64,000 nucleotides of DNA from Desulfobulbaceae bacterium BRH_c16a (GCA_000961725.1 LADS01000026.1:1-64000), one strand, 5' to 3'; shown: positions 1 to 9,532, numbered from the stretch's first letter. Notes: a model not told the origin generated them from the letters alone. Numbers and translations: made by a program.

Positions 1-2
1 CC

Positions 3-464
3 TGGCAACGACAGGCGGTGGAGAACACGACAGACAGCTATCCAGGAGTGTACTGCCTGCGGACGAGCCATGCGGACTGGGATGAATCGTTATTATGGAA
101 CACCTATACTATGTTGACGGATCTTGAAGCGGTATTCCGTTCGCTGAAATCCGAACTTGGCTTGCGTCCCATTCATCACCAGATTACCGACAGGGTTGCC
201 GGACATCTGTTTATTACAGTGCTGGCATACCATCTGGTGCATACCATACGGTTCAAATTGAAACAGAAGAAAATCAGCAGCAGCTGGTCAAGTATCCGCA
301 AACTCCTGTCAACCCAGTGTCGCGTGACCGTATCCATGTTGTGCAGAAACGGCAGTACAGTTCATGTGAGAAAAAGCACACGACCCGAGCAAGGGCAGCA
401 GGAAGTATATTCGGCTTTGGGGATAAAGAGTCATCCCGGCCAAACCATAAAGACGACAATATGA
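3..464 (+). mobile_element. IS1634/IS4-type transposase, C-terminal part (5' end outside window)
   Basis: The reading frame is already open at the window edge and runs to a stop at 464, so only the C-terminal part of a DDE transposase is visible. The segment DLEAVFRSLKSELGLRPIHH, followed by a hydrophobic HLFITVLAYHLVHTIR stretch, is the signature around the last catalytic glutamate of IS4-superfamily enzymes, closest to the IS1634 type. The glutamate in DLEAVFR is the likely third acidic residue. Everything upstream, including the left end of the element, lies outside the window. No neighbouring passenger gene is visible. The tail after the conserved part is basic and of low complexity. The transposase identity is fairly secure; the exact IS family is less so. 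Confidence 0.8.
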
Positions 465-584
465 AACAAAACAAAAGAAGTAGTGCCATAAAGGCAAGCG
501 CAAAGCACGTAACATCATGTTATTGTAGTTCTTTGTCGTTTTACATCACAAACTTGGGTTAAGAAACAGGATTAGGCGGGGACA

Positions 585-625
585 ACCGGACAGGATGGCC
601 TCTTTAGACGACCACGCTGTCCGGT
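585..625. repeat. 9-bp inverted repeat downstream of transposase
   Basis: ACCGGACAG at 585-593 is perfectly repeated in inverse orientation as CTGTCCGGT at 617-625, with a 23-nt spacer. It lies between the transposase stop and the convergent PRC-barrel operon end at 697. It could be a weak bidirectional terminator or an IS terminal structure. No clear T-run follows it, so the function is open. Confidence 0.4.
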
Positions 626-696
626 GTATTTCGTACGACCGCAGAACCAGAGAAAGCTCTCGCTCTATCATGCAACGATAACTTCAGCGAAAACTT

Positions 697-1521
697 CTAT
701 TGCTGAGGTTTCTGTTCCGGGGTTTCCATCTGCTGTTGTTCCATTCCCTGAGTACCAGGCTGCTGTTCCATTTCCATACGCTGTGAAGGCGCATCCTGTC
801 CCTCCTGCCAGGCAGGAGAAATGCCGTAGTGGCTAGTAATCTCCTGGGACCATTGCTGCTGGCCTAATTGCGGCTGTTCATTCTCACTGAAACTCGGAGA
901 GCTGTCAAAGGTCTGTCGGTCGATCCGGGTGGTTACTTCCTGTCTGGCATCATCTACCTCCACCAGCTCAACCGGAACCGGATGCATCTTGTTCTCTTCT
1001 CCCTTCACAATCAGATATTCGACGGAATTTCCATCTTGAGAGAGGTGAGCGTCCTTCACTGTACCGAGCTTTTCGCCTTCTCTGTCGACGAGATTGCGGC
1101 CTAGCAGACCCTCTGCCTGGGCTGCGTCGATTTTAGCCGCTCCCGGCTGGAGCCCCTGTTGCTGACCTGCTACCTGTTCGCCGGTCTCACCCTGCTGCAC
1201 CGAGGTCTGCGCCTGCTCCGTTTCGGCGCCAGGCATGTAGACGAGTTCATTTGCATCAGCCCCTGTCTTTACAGCATTCCACGGTATTCTGTTTTCTTCA
1301 GCCCCGAAGCCCAGAAAACCGCCCTTTTCAACAACTAAAGTTTCGATTTGTCCATCCGGGCCGATAATAACCTCCTCTACGGTGCCGAGTTTTTCACCCT
1401 GCTCGTCTCGAACCTGTTTGCCTTTGAGCTCTTCGACCGGCTGGGCAGCCACCGCCGGGAAACTTAAACATAAGGCCAGGAAACAAGCTGCCAAAACCGA
1501 ACGTATTGATATCCTTTTCAT
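697..1521 (-). CDS. Secreted protein with two PRC-barrel domains
   Basis: This 274-residue protein starts with a clear signal peptide (MKR, hydrophobic core, cleavage near AVAAQ). Two PRC-barrel-like units follow: about residues 30-95 (GKQVRDEQGEKLGTVEEV, then a VVEKGGFLGFG strand) and about 135-200 (LLGRNLVDREGEKLGTVKD). The tail is rich in Q, E and M. PRC-barrels are small beta-barrel modules found in ribosome maturation, photosynthetic reaction centres and many exported stress proteins; no specific role can be read here. It lies 31 bases downstream of a longer paralogue on the same strand, so the two form an operon and derive from a tandem duplication. The last 70 or so residues are almost identical between the copies. 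Confidence 0.8.
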   Translation of the reverse strand: MKRISIRSVLAACFLALCLSFPAVAAQPVEELKGKQVRDEQGEKLGTVEEVIIGPDGQIETLVVEKGGFLGFGAEENRIPWNAVKTGADANELVYMPGAETEQAQTSVQQGETGEQVAGQQQGLQPGAAKIDAAQAEGLLGRNLVDREGEKLGTVKDAHLSQDGNSVEYLIVKGEENKMHPVPVELVEVDDARQEVTTRIDRQTFDSSPSFSENEQPQLGQQQWSQEITSHYGISPAWQEGQDAPSQRMEMEQQPGTQGMEQQQMETPEQKPQQ

Positions 1522-1552
1522 AATGTTTCTCCTTTACAAGTGTGGGAAACTT

Positions 1553-2878
1553 CTATTGCTGAGTTTTCTGCTTTTTGGGATCCATCTGCTGCTGAGAGCC
1601 TGGCTGCTGCTCCATTTCCATACGCTGGGAAGGTTTATCCTGTCCCTCCTGCCAGGCAGGAGAAATGCCGTAGTGGCTCTCAATCTCCTGGGACCATTGC
1701 TGCTGGCCAAGTTGCGGCTGTTCAATTTCGCTGAAACTCGGAGAGCTGTCAAAGGTCTGTTGGTCGATCTGGGTGGTTATCTCCCGTTTAGCCTCATCTA
1801 CCTGCACCAACTCAGCCGGAACCGGATGCATCTTGTTCTCGCTTCCCTGAACGATCAGATAGTCAACGGTATTTCCATCTTGAGATAAATGAGTTTTCTT
1901 CACGATACCTAGCTGTTCACCATTTCTTCCGACGACCTTGTGGCCCATCAAGTCCTCTGCTTTAGCTGCGTCAATTTGAGCCGCTTGGCGCCCCTGTTGT
2001 TGCCCCTCCAACTGCCCCGTGACGACATTCACTTGAGGTTCACCCTGGCGTTGCACATTAACCTGTGCTTGCTTCTGTTCCTCTACTATAACCTGAGGCT
2101 GACCCGACTTGCTTACCTGAACATCCGGCTTGCTCTCGGTTACGGTCACCTTAGGTTTCTGCTGTTGTACTGTCACCTCGGGTTTTTGCTGCTGTACCGA
2201 TACCTTCGGATCTTCCTGCTGAACACTAACTTTGGGCTTCTGCTGTTGCACCGTCACTTCCGGCTTCGGCTGCTCTACATGCACGGTAACTTTTGGTGGC
2301 GGCTGTTTGACCGTCACCTGCGGTTCCGGCTGCGCGACGCTCACTTTTGGTTCAGCCTGCTCCACTTGGACGTGTGGCTGCGATTGATCCACTTGAACCT
2401 GCGCTCCGGGCTGTTGCACTGAAACCTGCCCGCTTTGCGCTCCTTGCTGGTCCTGCTTTGCCGTAGCCTGGCCCACTTCCTGCTGGGCACCTTGCTTATC
2501 CTGCTTTATCGGAGCTTGAGATTGCTGTTGTTGTGCATCGCCAGACTCTTTCTGCTGCATGGATGCCTGCGATTGTTCCTGTTCAGCACCAGAAGTGTAG
2601 ATAAAATTTCCACCTTCACCTTCTTTTAAGGCATTCCAGGGGATTCTGTTGGTTTCACCCCCCAATCCAAGGAAGCCGCCTTTTTCAATGACGACAGTTT
2701 GGATATTCCCATCCGGGCCTATAAGAACCTTCTCTATTGTGCCGAGTTGCTCACCCTGCTCATTTTGAATCTGTTTTCCCTTAAGATCCTCGACTTTCTG
2801 GACAGACACTGCTGGCGAACTCAATAATAGAGTAAGAAGGCATGCTGCGATAGCTGAACGTTTTGTAAACTTTTTCAT
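1553..2878 (-). CDS. Secreted PRC-barrel protein with V/Q/K/P repeat insert
   Basis: This is a 441-residue paralogue of the next gene. It has a signal peptide ending near AVSVQ, a first PRC-barrel at about residues 28-95 and a second at about 305-370. Between them sits an insert of roughly 200 residues that the paralogue lacks. The insert is built of short alternating units such as PKVSVQQ, PEVTVQQQK and PQVTVKQ, an 8-12 residue period that would make an extended or beta-solenoid-like linker. The C-terminus nearly repeats that of the partner. It is the first gene of the minus-strand pair, with a sigma-54-like promoter at 3005-3020 upstream. A periplasmic or envelope location is likely from the signal peptide; a role in stress or cell-surface organisation is only inferred. 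Confidence 0.8.
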   Translation of the reverse strand: MKKFTKRSAIAACLLTLLLSSPAVSVQKVEDLKGKQIQNEQGEQLGTIEKVLIGPDGNIQTVVIEKGGFLGLGGETNRIPWNALKEGEGGNFIYTSGAEQEQSQASMQQKESGDAQQQQSQAPIKQDKQGAQQEVGQATAKQDQQGAQSGQVSVQQPGAQVQVDQSQPHVQVEQAEPKVSVAQPEPQVTVKQPPPKVTVHVEQPKPEVTVQQQKPKVSVQQEDPKVSVQQQKPEVTVQQQKPKVTVTESKPDVQVSKSGQPQVIVEEQKQAQVNVQRQGEPQVNVVTGQLEGQQQGRQAAQIDAAKAEDLMGHKVVGRNGEQLGIVKKTHLSQDGNTVDYLIVQGSENKMHPVPAELVQVDEAKREITTQIDQQTFDSSPSFSEIEQPQLGQQQWSQEIESHYGISPAWQEGQDKPSQRMEMEQQPGSQQQMDPKKQKTQQ

Positions 2879-3004
2879 AATATTTCTCCTTTCTTTTTAT
2901 GGCGGGTCTTGATGGTAAGACCATATTTTAACACTTTTACTTCAATCAGAATGAACCTGATCGGGGGAGTATTCACCTATCCCGAGGCGCATATAAGATA
3001 ACTT

Positions 3005-3020
3005 TGCAACTACTATGCCA
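3005..3020 (-). promoter_or_regulatory. Sigma-54-type -24/-12 promoter for the PRC-barrel pair
   Basis: Read on the minus strand the sequence is TGGCATAGTAGTTGCA. It has GG and GC separated by exactly 10 bases and matches the TGGCAY-N5-TTGCW consensus. It lies about 130 bases upstream of the 2878 start codon. The whole 2879-3258 gap holds no gene; apart from this element and a weaker plus-strand GG-N10-GC at 3091-3106, nothing else was recognised in it. Confidence 0.6.
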
Positions 3021-3258
3021 GGAGAAGCAATACGAAGAAACTGTATGAGTATGGTCTTTGAGAAAGTTTTTTTTCTTGAGCTTGTCCGACTGGCCAGCCA
3101 CATGCCTAACATATTTAATGGTATATTTTATGCAGACGCAAATGAAGTTAAACATACGGACCACCAGACAATTGCAATTGTTTGAGCCATTAATCGCTTC
3201 TTAATTGCAACCCTCATTCGTAACGCCAGCAAGCGTAAATTTTGACAGGAGACACTTC

Positions 3259-4548
3259 ATGAAAAATATGATTCCACCTCAAGGTTTTCAGGACATGCTA
3301 TCCTTTCCTCTGATAGAAGCCCTTTTGGGCCGCCGCTCCAGACGGTTTTTCATGGGTGCGGAAATCCCCGATGGAGTGCTCGCATGCAGGTCGGGCCATA
3401 AACCATTGCCGCTCACGGAGTTTGAAAAATTGATGGTTGTCTCGGCATGCGGCGGCAATACATCCTGGAATAACTTGATTTACCGCGCAGCCCGATATGC
3501 GCCTCATCTTTCCAACTACGCCGGAGCTGCAGGAGGGCGGACATTTCCATCGGCAGCCGGATTTCACACGAGCAAGACTTTCTTCACGGATGACGAGGGG
3601 GTGTATGTGCTGGAGATGCGCGATGCTCCGGCTTTTGCCGACCGGGCGGACGATGGATCCTTGAATCTTGAAGCTTTTGTCGACAATGCCGGAAAAAATG
3701 TGCGAAAGATCCAGGATGGCCGCCTGAAGATTCCTTCCGAGGTGCCGTATACAGAGGCTCATAATACCTGGGTTTTCAACAAACCATCCACTCTGGTTGT
3801 GATTCCGGCCGGAGATCTCTCGCAGCATGTCCTGCTTAACATTTGCTATATGCTGCAAAATGGTCTGGTGCTTTTCGATGACATCAACAAACGTCCCATT
3901 CCCGGCATCGATACCTACGGCGACATCGTCGATGTCGGCAATGTCTGGCCCATAACCTTTGTCGACCAATGGTCGCTCTCGGAGCTGACAGTGGAACTCG
4001 GGACAAGCTGCTATGCCGGAGTATTGATGCTCCAGGCCATGGGTCTTGGCGGATGGATGTTTAACGGGGTGGATGCCTTCTCGGTGTTTGGCGCCAGCGG
4101 CAACCCGGAAGTCCCTGGTCTCGGGTTCAGGTATGACAAGGACGACCGGTGGCCTTATGCCAACCCCACCGGACTGAAGGGTGTGATGGAGGGCTATTGT
4201 CCTCCCCATTACGACAATATGCGGGCAGCAGTGGAAGCACTATGCCGGCGCAAATTCGGACCAGGCGGGCCATTTCATCCCGAGACGCCCGGCCCCTGGA
4301 AAGACAGCCGGAAAGTACGTTCTGCCGCTCCGGTCCACGACGACCGCTTCAAGGAATGTGTAGCGCTCCAGGCCCAGTACATTTACGACACCTTTGGTAA
4401 ATTTCCCGCTACGGTGCCCTCGATGTTTCTTATAATGTATCTGCAGGCACATCATCTCGACCTCGACTTTTATGACAAATTCTATAAACCGGGCTCGTAT
4501 CTGCAGACGCATGCAAGGCATATGGGGAGATGGCATTCGGAGGATTAG
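3259..4548 (+). CDS. Nitroreductase-like protein of unknown function
   Basis: This is a soluble protein of 429 residues. The ATG at 3259 is preferred over an in-frame upstream one at 3205 because AGGAGA sits just ahead of it. Near the N-terminus LLGRRSRRFFMG resembles the FMN-phosphate-binding RRSxRxF segment of nitroreductases. PLTEFEKLMVVSACGGNTSW and a later ELGTSCYAGVLMLQAMGLGGW stretch also fit a nitroreductase-like fold. It is about twice the length of a simple nitroreductase. No membrane segments or signal peptide are seen. It is followed after 33 bases by a small conserved protein and then an antiporter, suggesting one operon. The substrate cannot be inferred, and membership of the nitroreductase superfamily is tentative. 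Confidence 0.5.
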   Translation: MKNMIPPQGFQDMLSFPLIEALLGRRSRRFFMGAEIPDGVLACRSGHKPLPLTEFEKLMVVSACGGNTSWNNLIYRAARYAPHLSNYAGAAGGRTFPSAAGFHTSKTFFTDDEGVYVLEMRDAPAFADRADDGSLNLEAFVDNAGKNVRKIQDGRLKIPSEVPYTEAHNTWVFNKPSTLVVIPAGDLSQHVLLNICYMLQNGLVLFDDINKRPIPGIDTYGDIVDVGNVWPITFVDQWSLSELTVELGTSCYAGVLMLQAMGLGGWMFNGVDAFSVFGASGNPEVPGLGFRYDKDDRWPYANPTGLKGVMEGYCPPHYDNMRAAVEALCRRKFGPGGPFHPETPGPWKDSRKVRSAAPVHDDRFKECVALQAQYIYDTFGKFPATVPSMFLIMYLQAHHLDLDFYDKFYKPGSYLQTHARHMGRWHSED

Positions 4549-4581
4549 ACTTGAACAGTCCGCCGCCAAAGGAGGTAATGT

Positions 4582-4875
4582 ATGGACGAAGACCTGCAGC
4601 ACATGTCACGTTTAGAACTCATAGACGAAGTCAAAAAATTGCGGCAAGGCATCCGTCAGCATCGTGACAGCAGCCTCCACGAACTCTGCTGGCATCACCC
4701 CGCCCTGTGGGGATTGTTGCCGGAAAAGACGGATCCGATCCCGGTGGTACCGGAATGGCCGGAGTTTATGAACGGCTGCGTGAAGTACCGTCAGTCTCTG
4801 GACGAACAGGCTCCGAAAGCCCGTCGAACAGACCAGCCTTACACCACTGCCCGCCAAAGGAACTGCGAAGAATGA
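4582..4875 (+). CDS. Small conserved protein coupled to the downstream antiporter
   Basis: This 97-residue protein is preceded by a near-perfect ribosome binding site (AAGGAGG) seven bases before ATG. An N-terminal helix (LELIDEVKKLRQGIRQHRD) leads to a compact, aromatic-rich ELCWHHPALWGLLPEK and then GCVKYRQSLDEQ. I recall this pattern from small uncharacterised proteins in many proteobacteria but can assign no activity. The His and Trp cluster could bind a ligand or partner. Its TGA overlaps the ATG of the antiporter (ATGA), so the two are probably translationally coupled and made in a fixed ratio. A regulatory or accessory subunit of the transporter is possible, but that is inference from context only. 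Confidence 0.75.
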   Translation: MDEDLQHMSRLELIDEVKKLRQGIRQHRDSSLHELCWHHPALWGLLPEKTDPIPVVPEWPEFMNGCVKYRQSLDEQAPKARRTDQPYTTARQRNCEE

Positions 4876-7031
4876 ACGACGGAAGCTCATTTATTGAAAT
4901 CGCCTCTATTCTAAGCCTTGCCACCCTGCTTGGCATTCTCGGGCAAAAACTGCGTCAACCGCTGATAATCATGTTTCTGGCAACCGGCATCCTCGCCGGC
5001 CCTTCCGGTCTCGGGATTATACACAGCTATGACCAGATCGAATTGCTGGCGCATATCGGCATTGCTCTCTTGCTGTTTATCGTCGGTCTCAAACTCGATC
5101 TGCACCTGATCCGCACTACCGGCCCGGTCGCCCTGGCAACCGGGCTTGGACAGATCGTTTTCACCTCGATAATCGGCTTTGCCATCGCCGTTACCATGAA
5201 CATGTCTTTTCTTACCGCAGCCTATGTGTCTGTTGCCCTCACTTTTTCCAGTACAATTATTATCGTAAAGCTGCTGTCCGACAAAAAGGAGATCGATTCC
5301 CTCCATGGTCAAATAGCCATAGGCTTTCTCATTATTCAGGATATTGCCGCCATTCTGGCCCTGGTTGTCCTGACCACCATCGGAGAATCGGCCCAAGAAG
5401 AATCCTCATACGTCACGACACTGATAATTTTTGCCAAGGGCCTGGGCTTGCTGGGAGTTATCGCTCTGCTGACAAAATACGTGCTCCCTCATCTGACCAG
5501 ACGCCTTGCCCATTCCTTGGAACTGTTGACTCTTTTTGCAATTGCCTGGGCGGTTTTCCTCGGAGCGGGCAGTGAATTTCTTGGTTTCAGCAAAGAGGTG
5601 GGAGCGTTTCTTGCCGGGGTTTCACTGGCGTCGACGGACTATCGCGATTCCATTGGCGCCCGTCTTACGAGTCTCAGGGATTTTCTCCTCCTGTTCTTTT
5701 TTATCGATCTTGGAGCACGCCTGGACTGGTCCACAGTGGGCTCTCAGGTGGGTGCCTCGCTTGTTTTTTCTCTTTTCGTGCTTATCGGCAACCCGCTGAT
5801 TGTTCTAGTCATTATGGGATGGATGGGGTATCGGCGCCGCACGAGTTTTCTCGCCGGACTCACGGTCGCCCAGATCAGCGAATTCTCCCTCATCGTCGCT
5901 GCGCTGGGGTTGAGCATAGGCCACATTACCAGTGAAGCCGTCGGCTTAGTTACCCTTGTCGGAGTTGTGACCATTTTCATATCCACCTATATGATCCTCT
6001 ATTCCGGACCGCTTTACAATTTGCTGTCTGTCCCTCTGAAGGTCTTCGAAAGACGCAATCCGTATCGTGAGGCCGCAATAGATACTCTCAAGGGATCGAC
6101 TGCATCGCTTGATATTATTCTGGTTGGCTTGGGCAACTATGGGAGCGGAATTGCAGAATACCTTCTAAGGCGCAATAATTCCATATTGGGCATTGATTTC
6201 GATCCCGGCGCACTGGACAAATGGCGTGTACGAGGATTATCGGTATTATACGGAGACATGGCCGATCCCGAAATCCATGAGCACTTGCCTCTGAATAAGA
6301 CGCGATGGCTGATCAGCACCGTCCGGTCCGAAGAGACGAACCTGGCTCTTGTCCGCACTTTTAAAAATCGGGGATACGGTTGTAAACTGGCTTTGACAGC
6401 TACCAACGAGAACGAGGCCCGTGAGTTTAAAAACGCAGGTGCTCATCTGGTTTTTCGGCCATTTGCCGACGCCGCGGAGCAGGCTGCCGATGCGTTAGCC
6501 TATGCCATGGATTTTCTGCCGGAAATGAATAACTGGCCGGTATCGTTTCTTGATGTGTACATTAAATCGGATGCCGCTATAGCTGGACAGACCATAAAAG
6601 ATATCCCGGTAAGGTCGATCGCAGGAATATCGATTCTGGCCGTGAGCCGCGGCGGGCAGGTGGATTACGACCCGGAGCCGGATTTCAGGATTTTTCCGGG
6701 TGACCGTCTGCTCATCATGGGACCTCCGGATGGATTGAAAGACGCCGAAATGGTGCTCAACAAACTGGAGATGAGGAAAGAATCGAAGGACGAAGAGCGT
6801 TTTAAAATCGCAGAGGTGAGAGTCGCGGACGATTCCGGGCTTTCAGGGCAAACGCCGGCGGGTCTTCGTTTTCGCCAAAGATATGGAGTAACTCTTATCG
6901 GAATCCGGCGGGGCGAAGACCGGATTACGGCAATCAATCCTGCAGAGCAGTTACTGGCAGGAGATGTCCTGATTATAATCGGGAAGGCTGAGGCTGTCAG
7001 AAACTTGAAGAAGCAGGAGCCTTTAAAGTGA
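4872..7031 (+). CDS. CPA2-family cation:proton antiporter with TrkA-N and TrkA-C domains
   Basis: This 719-residue membrane protein begins at 4872, overlapping the previous stop codon. About the first 400 residues form a 12-13 helix Na/H-exchanger domain of the CPA2 (KefB/C-like) type, with GLKLDLHLI, FSSTIIIVKLL and GAFLAGVSLA helices. A Rossmann RCK_N (TrkA-N) domain follows at about 415-530, opening with the nucleotide-binding glycine motif VGLGNYGSG. Two TrkA-C-like lobes close the protein (about 545-630 and 640-715). Such proteins exchange K+ or Na+ for protons, gated by NAD(H) or other nucleotides at the RCK domain. A universal stress protein follows, and a second antiporter gene after that, so the run looks devoted to ion or pH homeostasis. 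The ion specificity is not readable. Confidence 0.9.
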   Translation: MNDGSSFIEIASILSLATLLGILGQKLRQPLIIMFLATGILAGPSGLGIIHSYDQIELLAHIGIALLLFIVGLKLDLHLIRTTGPVALATGLGQIVFTSIIGFAIAVTMNMSFLTAAYVSVALTFSSTIIIVKLLSDKKEIDSLHGQIAIGFLIIQDIAAILALVVLTTIGESAQEESSYVTTLIIFAKGLGLLGVIALLTKYVLPHLTRRLAHSLELLTLFAIAWAVFLGAGSEFLGFSKEVGAFLAGVSLASTDYRDSIGARLTSLRDFLLLFFFIDLGARLDWSTVGSQVGASLVFSLFVLIGNPLIVLVIMGWMGYRRRTSFLAGLTVAQISEFSLIVAALGLSIGHITSEAVGLVTLVGVVTIFISTYMILYSGPLYNLLSVPLKVFERRNPYREAAIDTLKGSTASLDIILVGLGNYGSGIAEYLLRRNNSILGIDFDPGALDKWRVRGLSVLYGDMADPEIHEHLPLNKTRWLISTVRSEETNLALVRTFKNRGYGCKLALTATNENEAREFKNAGAHLVFRPFADAAEQAADALAYAMDFLPEMNNWPVSFLDVYIKSDAAIAGQTIKDIPVRSIAGISILAVSRGGQVDYDPEPDFRIFPGDRLLIMGPPDGLKDAEMVLNKLEMRKESKDEERFKIAEVRVADDSGLSGQTPAGLRFRQRYGVTLIGIRRGEDRITAINPAEQLLAGDVLIIIGKAEAVRNLKKQEPLK

Positions 7032-7101
7032 CCAATAGAGTGACCAATCAAAGAAGTTGCCTCGGCTCGAAGAAAACGGGCCCGAGACACGGGGAGGTGA
7101 T

Positions 7102-8040
7102 ATGAACCAATTCAAGAATATTCTCTACATTACCGAGACTTCCGCCGATCAGGCTTCGGCTGTCGCACGGACAATCTCTCTGGCGGAAAACAACCAGGCA
7201 AATCTGACGGTCATGGATGTTATTCCCCACGTTGCGGACGAGTACCTGAATGACACCATATCTTCTCACATACAGGCCATGGAGTCGATGGTCGAACCCT
7301 TCCGGCACAATTTAAAAATCCCCATCGAATTCAAGGTGCAGATGGGTCCGGCATTCATCGAGATAATTCGTGCGGTGCTTCTTAACTCCCATGATCTGGT
7401 GATAAAGACGGTAGAAGAAGTCGATTTTCTGAAAAGATTGTTCGGCAGCAACGACATGCATCTCCTGCGCAAGTGTCCTTGTCCGGTATGGCTGATGAAA
7501 CCCATGGAAAAGTCCAATTACAAATGCATCATGGCCGCTGTCGATTTCGATCCATTGAAGACCATAGACGTGGAACAGGACCTCAACGAGAAAATCCTCG
7601 AACTGGCCAGTTCTCTTGCAATCTCCGACTTTGCCGCCCTGCATCTGGTCCATGCCTGGGAAGGCTTTCCCGAAAAGACCCTGAGGGCAAGGGGGGTCAG
7701 CACGGCTGAGGAGATCAATGCCCACATTGCAAACGAGCAGATGCTCCACCAGAATGGACTCGACAGGCTGGGCCAGACCTTGCGGGACCGGATCGACACC
7801 GATACCTACAAGTACCTTTCACCAACCTTTCACCTGACCCGGGGACCGGCACAGAGGAGAATTGCAGAAATGGCGGTGGAACTGCAAGCGGACCTGGTTG
7901 TAATGGGAACGGTTGCCCGCACCGGAATTTCGGGGTTCATCATCGGCAATACCGCCGAAGCCATTCTCAATCAGCTCTCATGTTCGGTATTGGCGATAAA
8001 GCCCCCAGGATTTATATCACCGGTTACGCTGGCTGAATAA
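7102..8040 (+). CDS. Tandem universal stress protein (two USP domains)
   Basis: This 312-residue soluble protein has two UspA-like domains of about 150 residues each. The start at 7102 is chosen because GGGGAGGTGAT immediately precedes it; the frame stays open upstream. The first domain begins MNQFKNILYITETS and ends with CPCPVWLMKP. The second ends MGTVARTGISGFIIGNTAEA, the G-2x-G-9x-G(S/T) ATP-binding loop of the family. The first domain lacks that glycine pattern, so only the second probably binds ATP. Tandem USPs of this kind (UspE-like) support survival in stationary phase and under redox or energy stress. It sits between two antiporter genes on the same strand, which may hint at nucleotide-linked control of ion transport. 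Confidence 0.9.
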   Translation: MNQFKNILYITETSADQASAVARTISLAENNQANLTVMDVIPHVADEYLNDTISSHIQAMESMVEPFRHNLKIPIEFKVQMGPAFIEIIRAVLLNSHDLVIKTVEEVDFLKRLFGSNDMHLLRKCPCPVWLMKPMEKSNYKCIMAAVDFDPLKTIDVEQDLNEKILELASSLAISDFAALHLVHAWEGFPEKTLRARGVSTAEEINAHIANEQMLHQNGLDRLGQTLRDRIDTDTYKYLSPTFHLTRGPAQRRIAEMAVELQADLVVMGTVARTGISGFIIGNTAEAILNQLSCSVLAIKPPGFISPVTLAE

Positions 8041-8078
8041 CATCTTTTGAATTTTTCAGACCGGTCAACTTCATCGAG

Positions 8079-9381
8079 ATGAATATTGCTGCGGAATTAT
8101 TCAAGGCTTTTGATACATACGATCTGTGGCTCGCCGTTATTGGTGCTGCCGTCCTTGCATCGGCAATACTGCCGAAACTGCTCGAGCCTTACCCACTCAG
8201 CCTGCCTATTGTCCTGTTGCTGATCGGCTATATAACTGCTTCCTTGCCTTTAGGACTGGAACCGCTGGATCCTGGAAAACATGGTAAAATTATTGAGCAT
8301 GTCACCGAGTTTGGAGTGATCGTCACTCTCATGGGAGCCGGGTTGAAAATAGATCGGCCGTTCAGTCTCAAAGGCTGGAATTCCACTTGGCGTCTCCTTG
8401 GAATCACGATGATACTTTCCATCGCGCTGACAGCATGTATCGGCTGGTGGATTGCTGCTTTTATGCCGATCACTGCGGGTACTGTTCGGGGCTGTGATCG
8501 CCCCAACAGACCCTGTCCTGGCATCGGAAGTGCAGGTCGGAGCACCGGGCGAAGGCAGCCCCACAGAAAGTACCCCTGCCGATCATGCAGAGGAAGAGAT
8601 ACAGTTTGCGTTGACATCCGAAGCTGGACTGAACGACGGATTAGCCTTTCCATTTACCAATATGGCGATTGCAATGGCCATTGCCGGGAGCAACCCGGCA
8701 AACTGGCTCGGGGCGTGGCTGGTTGTCGATGTTATGTACAAATTATCTGTCGGGACGATCCTAGGCATAGCTATCGGCAGCATTCTAACACGCGTAATTG
8801 TTGCCTTACCGGCGCATTCTCCCCTGGAAAAATCGATGATCGGGCTGGGCTCGCTCTTTTCCACCCTGCTCATTTACGGTGTTACAGAGTTTGCCGGCGG
8901 GTATGGCTTTATTGCTGTTTTTGTCGGTGGAATTGTCATCCGCAGCTATGAAAGGAATCACTCTTACCACAAGACGATGCATATTTTTTCGGAAGCTACC
9001 GAGCGGGTCGTAACGGCAATAATAGTAGTGGCTTTCGGTGTATCGCTTACCAATGGGCTGATTTCGCCCTTGTCATGGCATTTGGTGCTCAGTGCGTTGT
9101 TGATTGTATTCTTTGTGCGACCTGTATGTGGACTGGCAGCATTGGCAGGTTGCGGAATGTCATGGCCCGAGAGGTTGACCGTCAGTTTTTTCGGAATCAG
9201 AGGAATAGGCTCGTTCTACTACCTTTCTTATGCTTTAAACCAGCGTCAATTCCCCAATGCTGAAGAGCTTTGGGCACTCGTTTCGCTGGTTGTGATACTT
9301 TCTATTTTTGCCCATGGCATTCTCGCCACACCTGTGCTGAAGTATGTCGATAGAAAGAGGCAAGCCGGCTCAATTATCTGA
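8079..9381 (+). pseudogene. NhaP/CPA1-type Na+/H+ antiporter, interrupted by a frameshift
   Basis: The N-terminal part (from ATG at 8079) encodes typical antiporter helices: PLSLPIVLLLIGYI, FGVIVTLMGAGLKIDRP. The reading frame moves by +1 near 8475-8482. From there the other frame continues exactly where a CPA1 protein should, with VLFGAVIAPTDPVLASEVQVG, ALTSEAGLNDGLAFPFT and FFGIRGIGSFYYL. Joined, the two parts make about 433 residues, the normal family length. The shift falls just before the catalytic TDPV and ND segments, so neither half alone would work. One extra base in the GCGGGTACTG run would explain it. It may be a true pseudogene, a sequencing error, or less likely programmed frameshifting. 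The rest of the frame is undamaged, which suggests a recent event or an error. Confidence 0.85.
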
Positions 9382-9532
9382 CAAGGTATGAATAGAAGGC
9401 ATCTTATTCGGAACCTCTGCTTGATTTCCACCTCTCCTGCTGCTAGAGTCCGGCAGAAGAGGATACAGAAATATTATCCCGCCGCCGGGGCCGAACAGGT
9501 CTTCGATATGGGCGACGATCAAGGACGACTCT

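Noticed and set aside
3091-3106. TGGCCAGCCACATGCC as a sigma-54 promoter for the 3259 gene
   Set aside because: Spacing fits but the -12 half (ATGCC) is poor; only mentioned as a weak possibility.
9382-9532. Possible fluoride riboswitch ahead of crcB
   Set aside because: The conserved pseudoknot segments of the crcB motif could not be placed; only a GGGCGACGATC stretch is vaguely similar.
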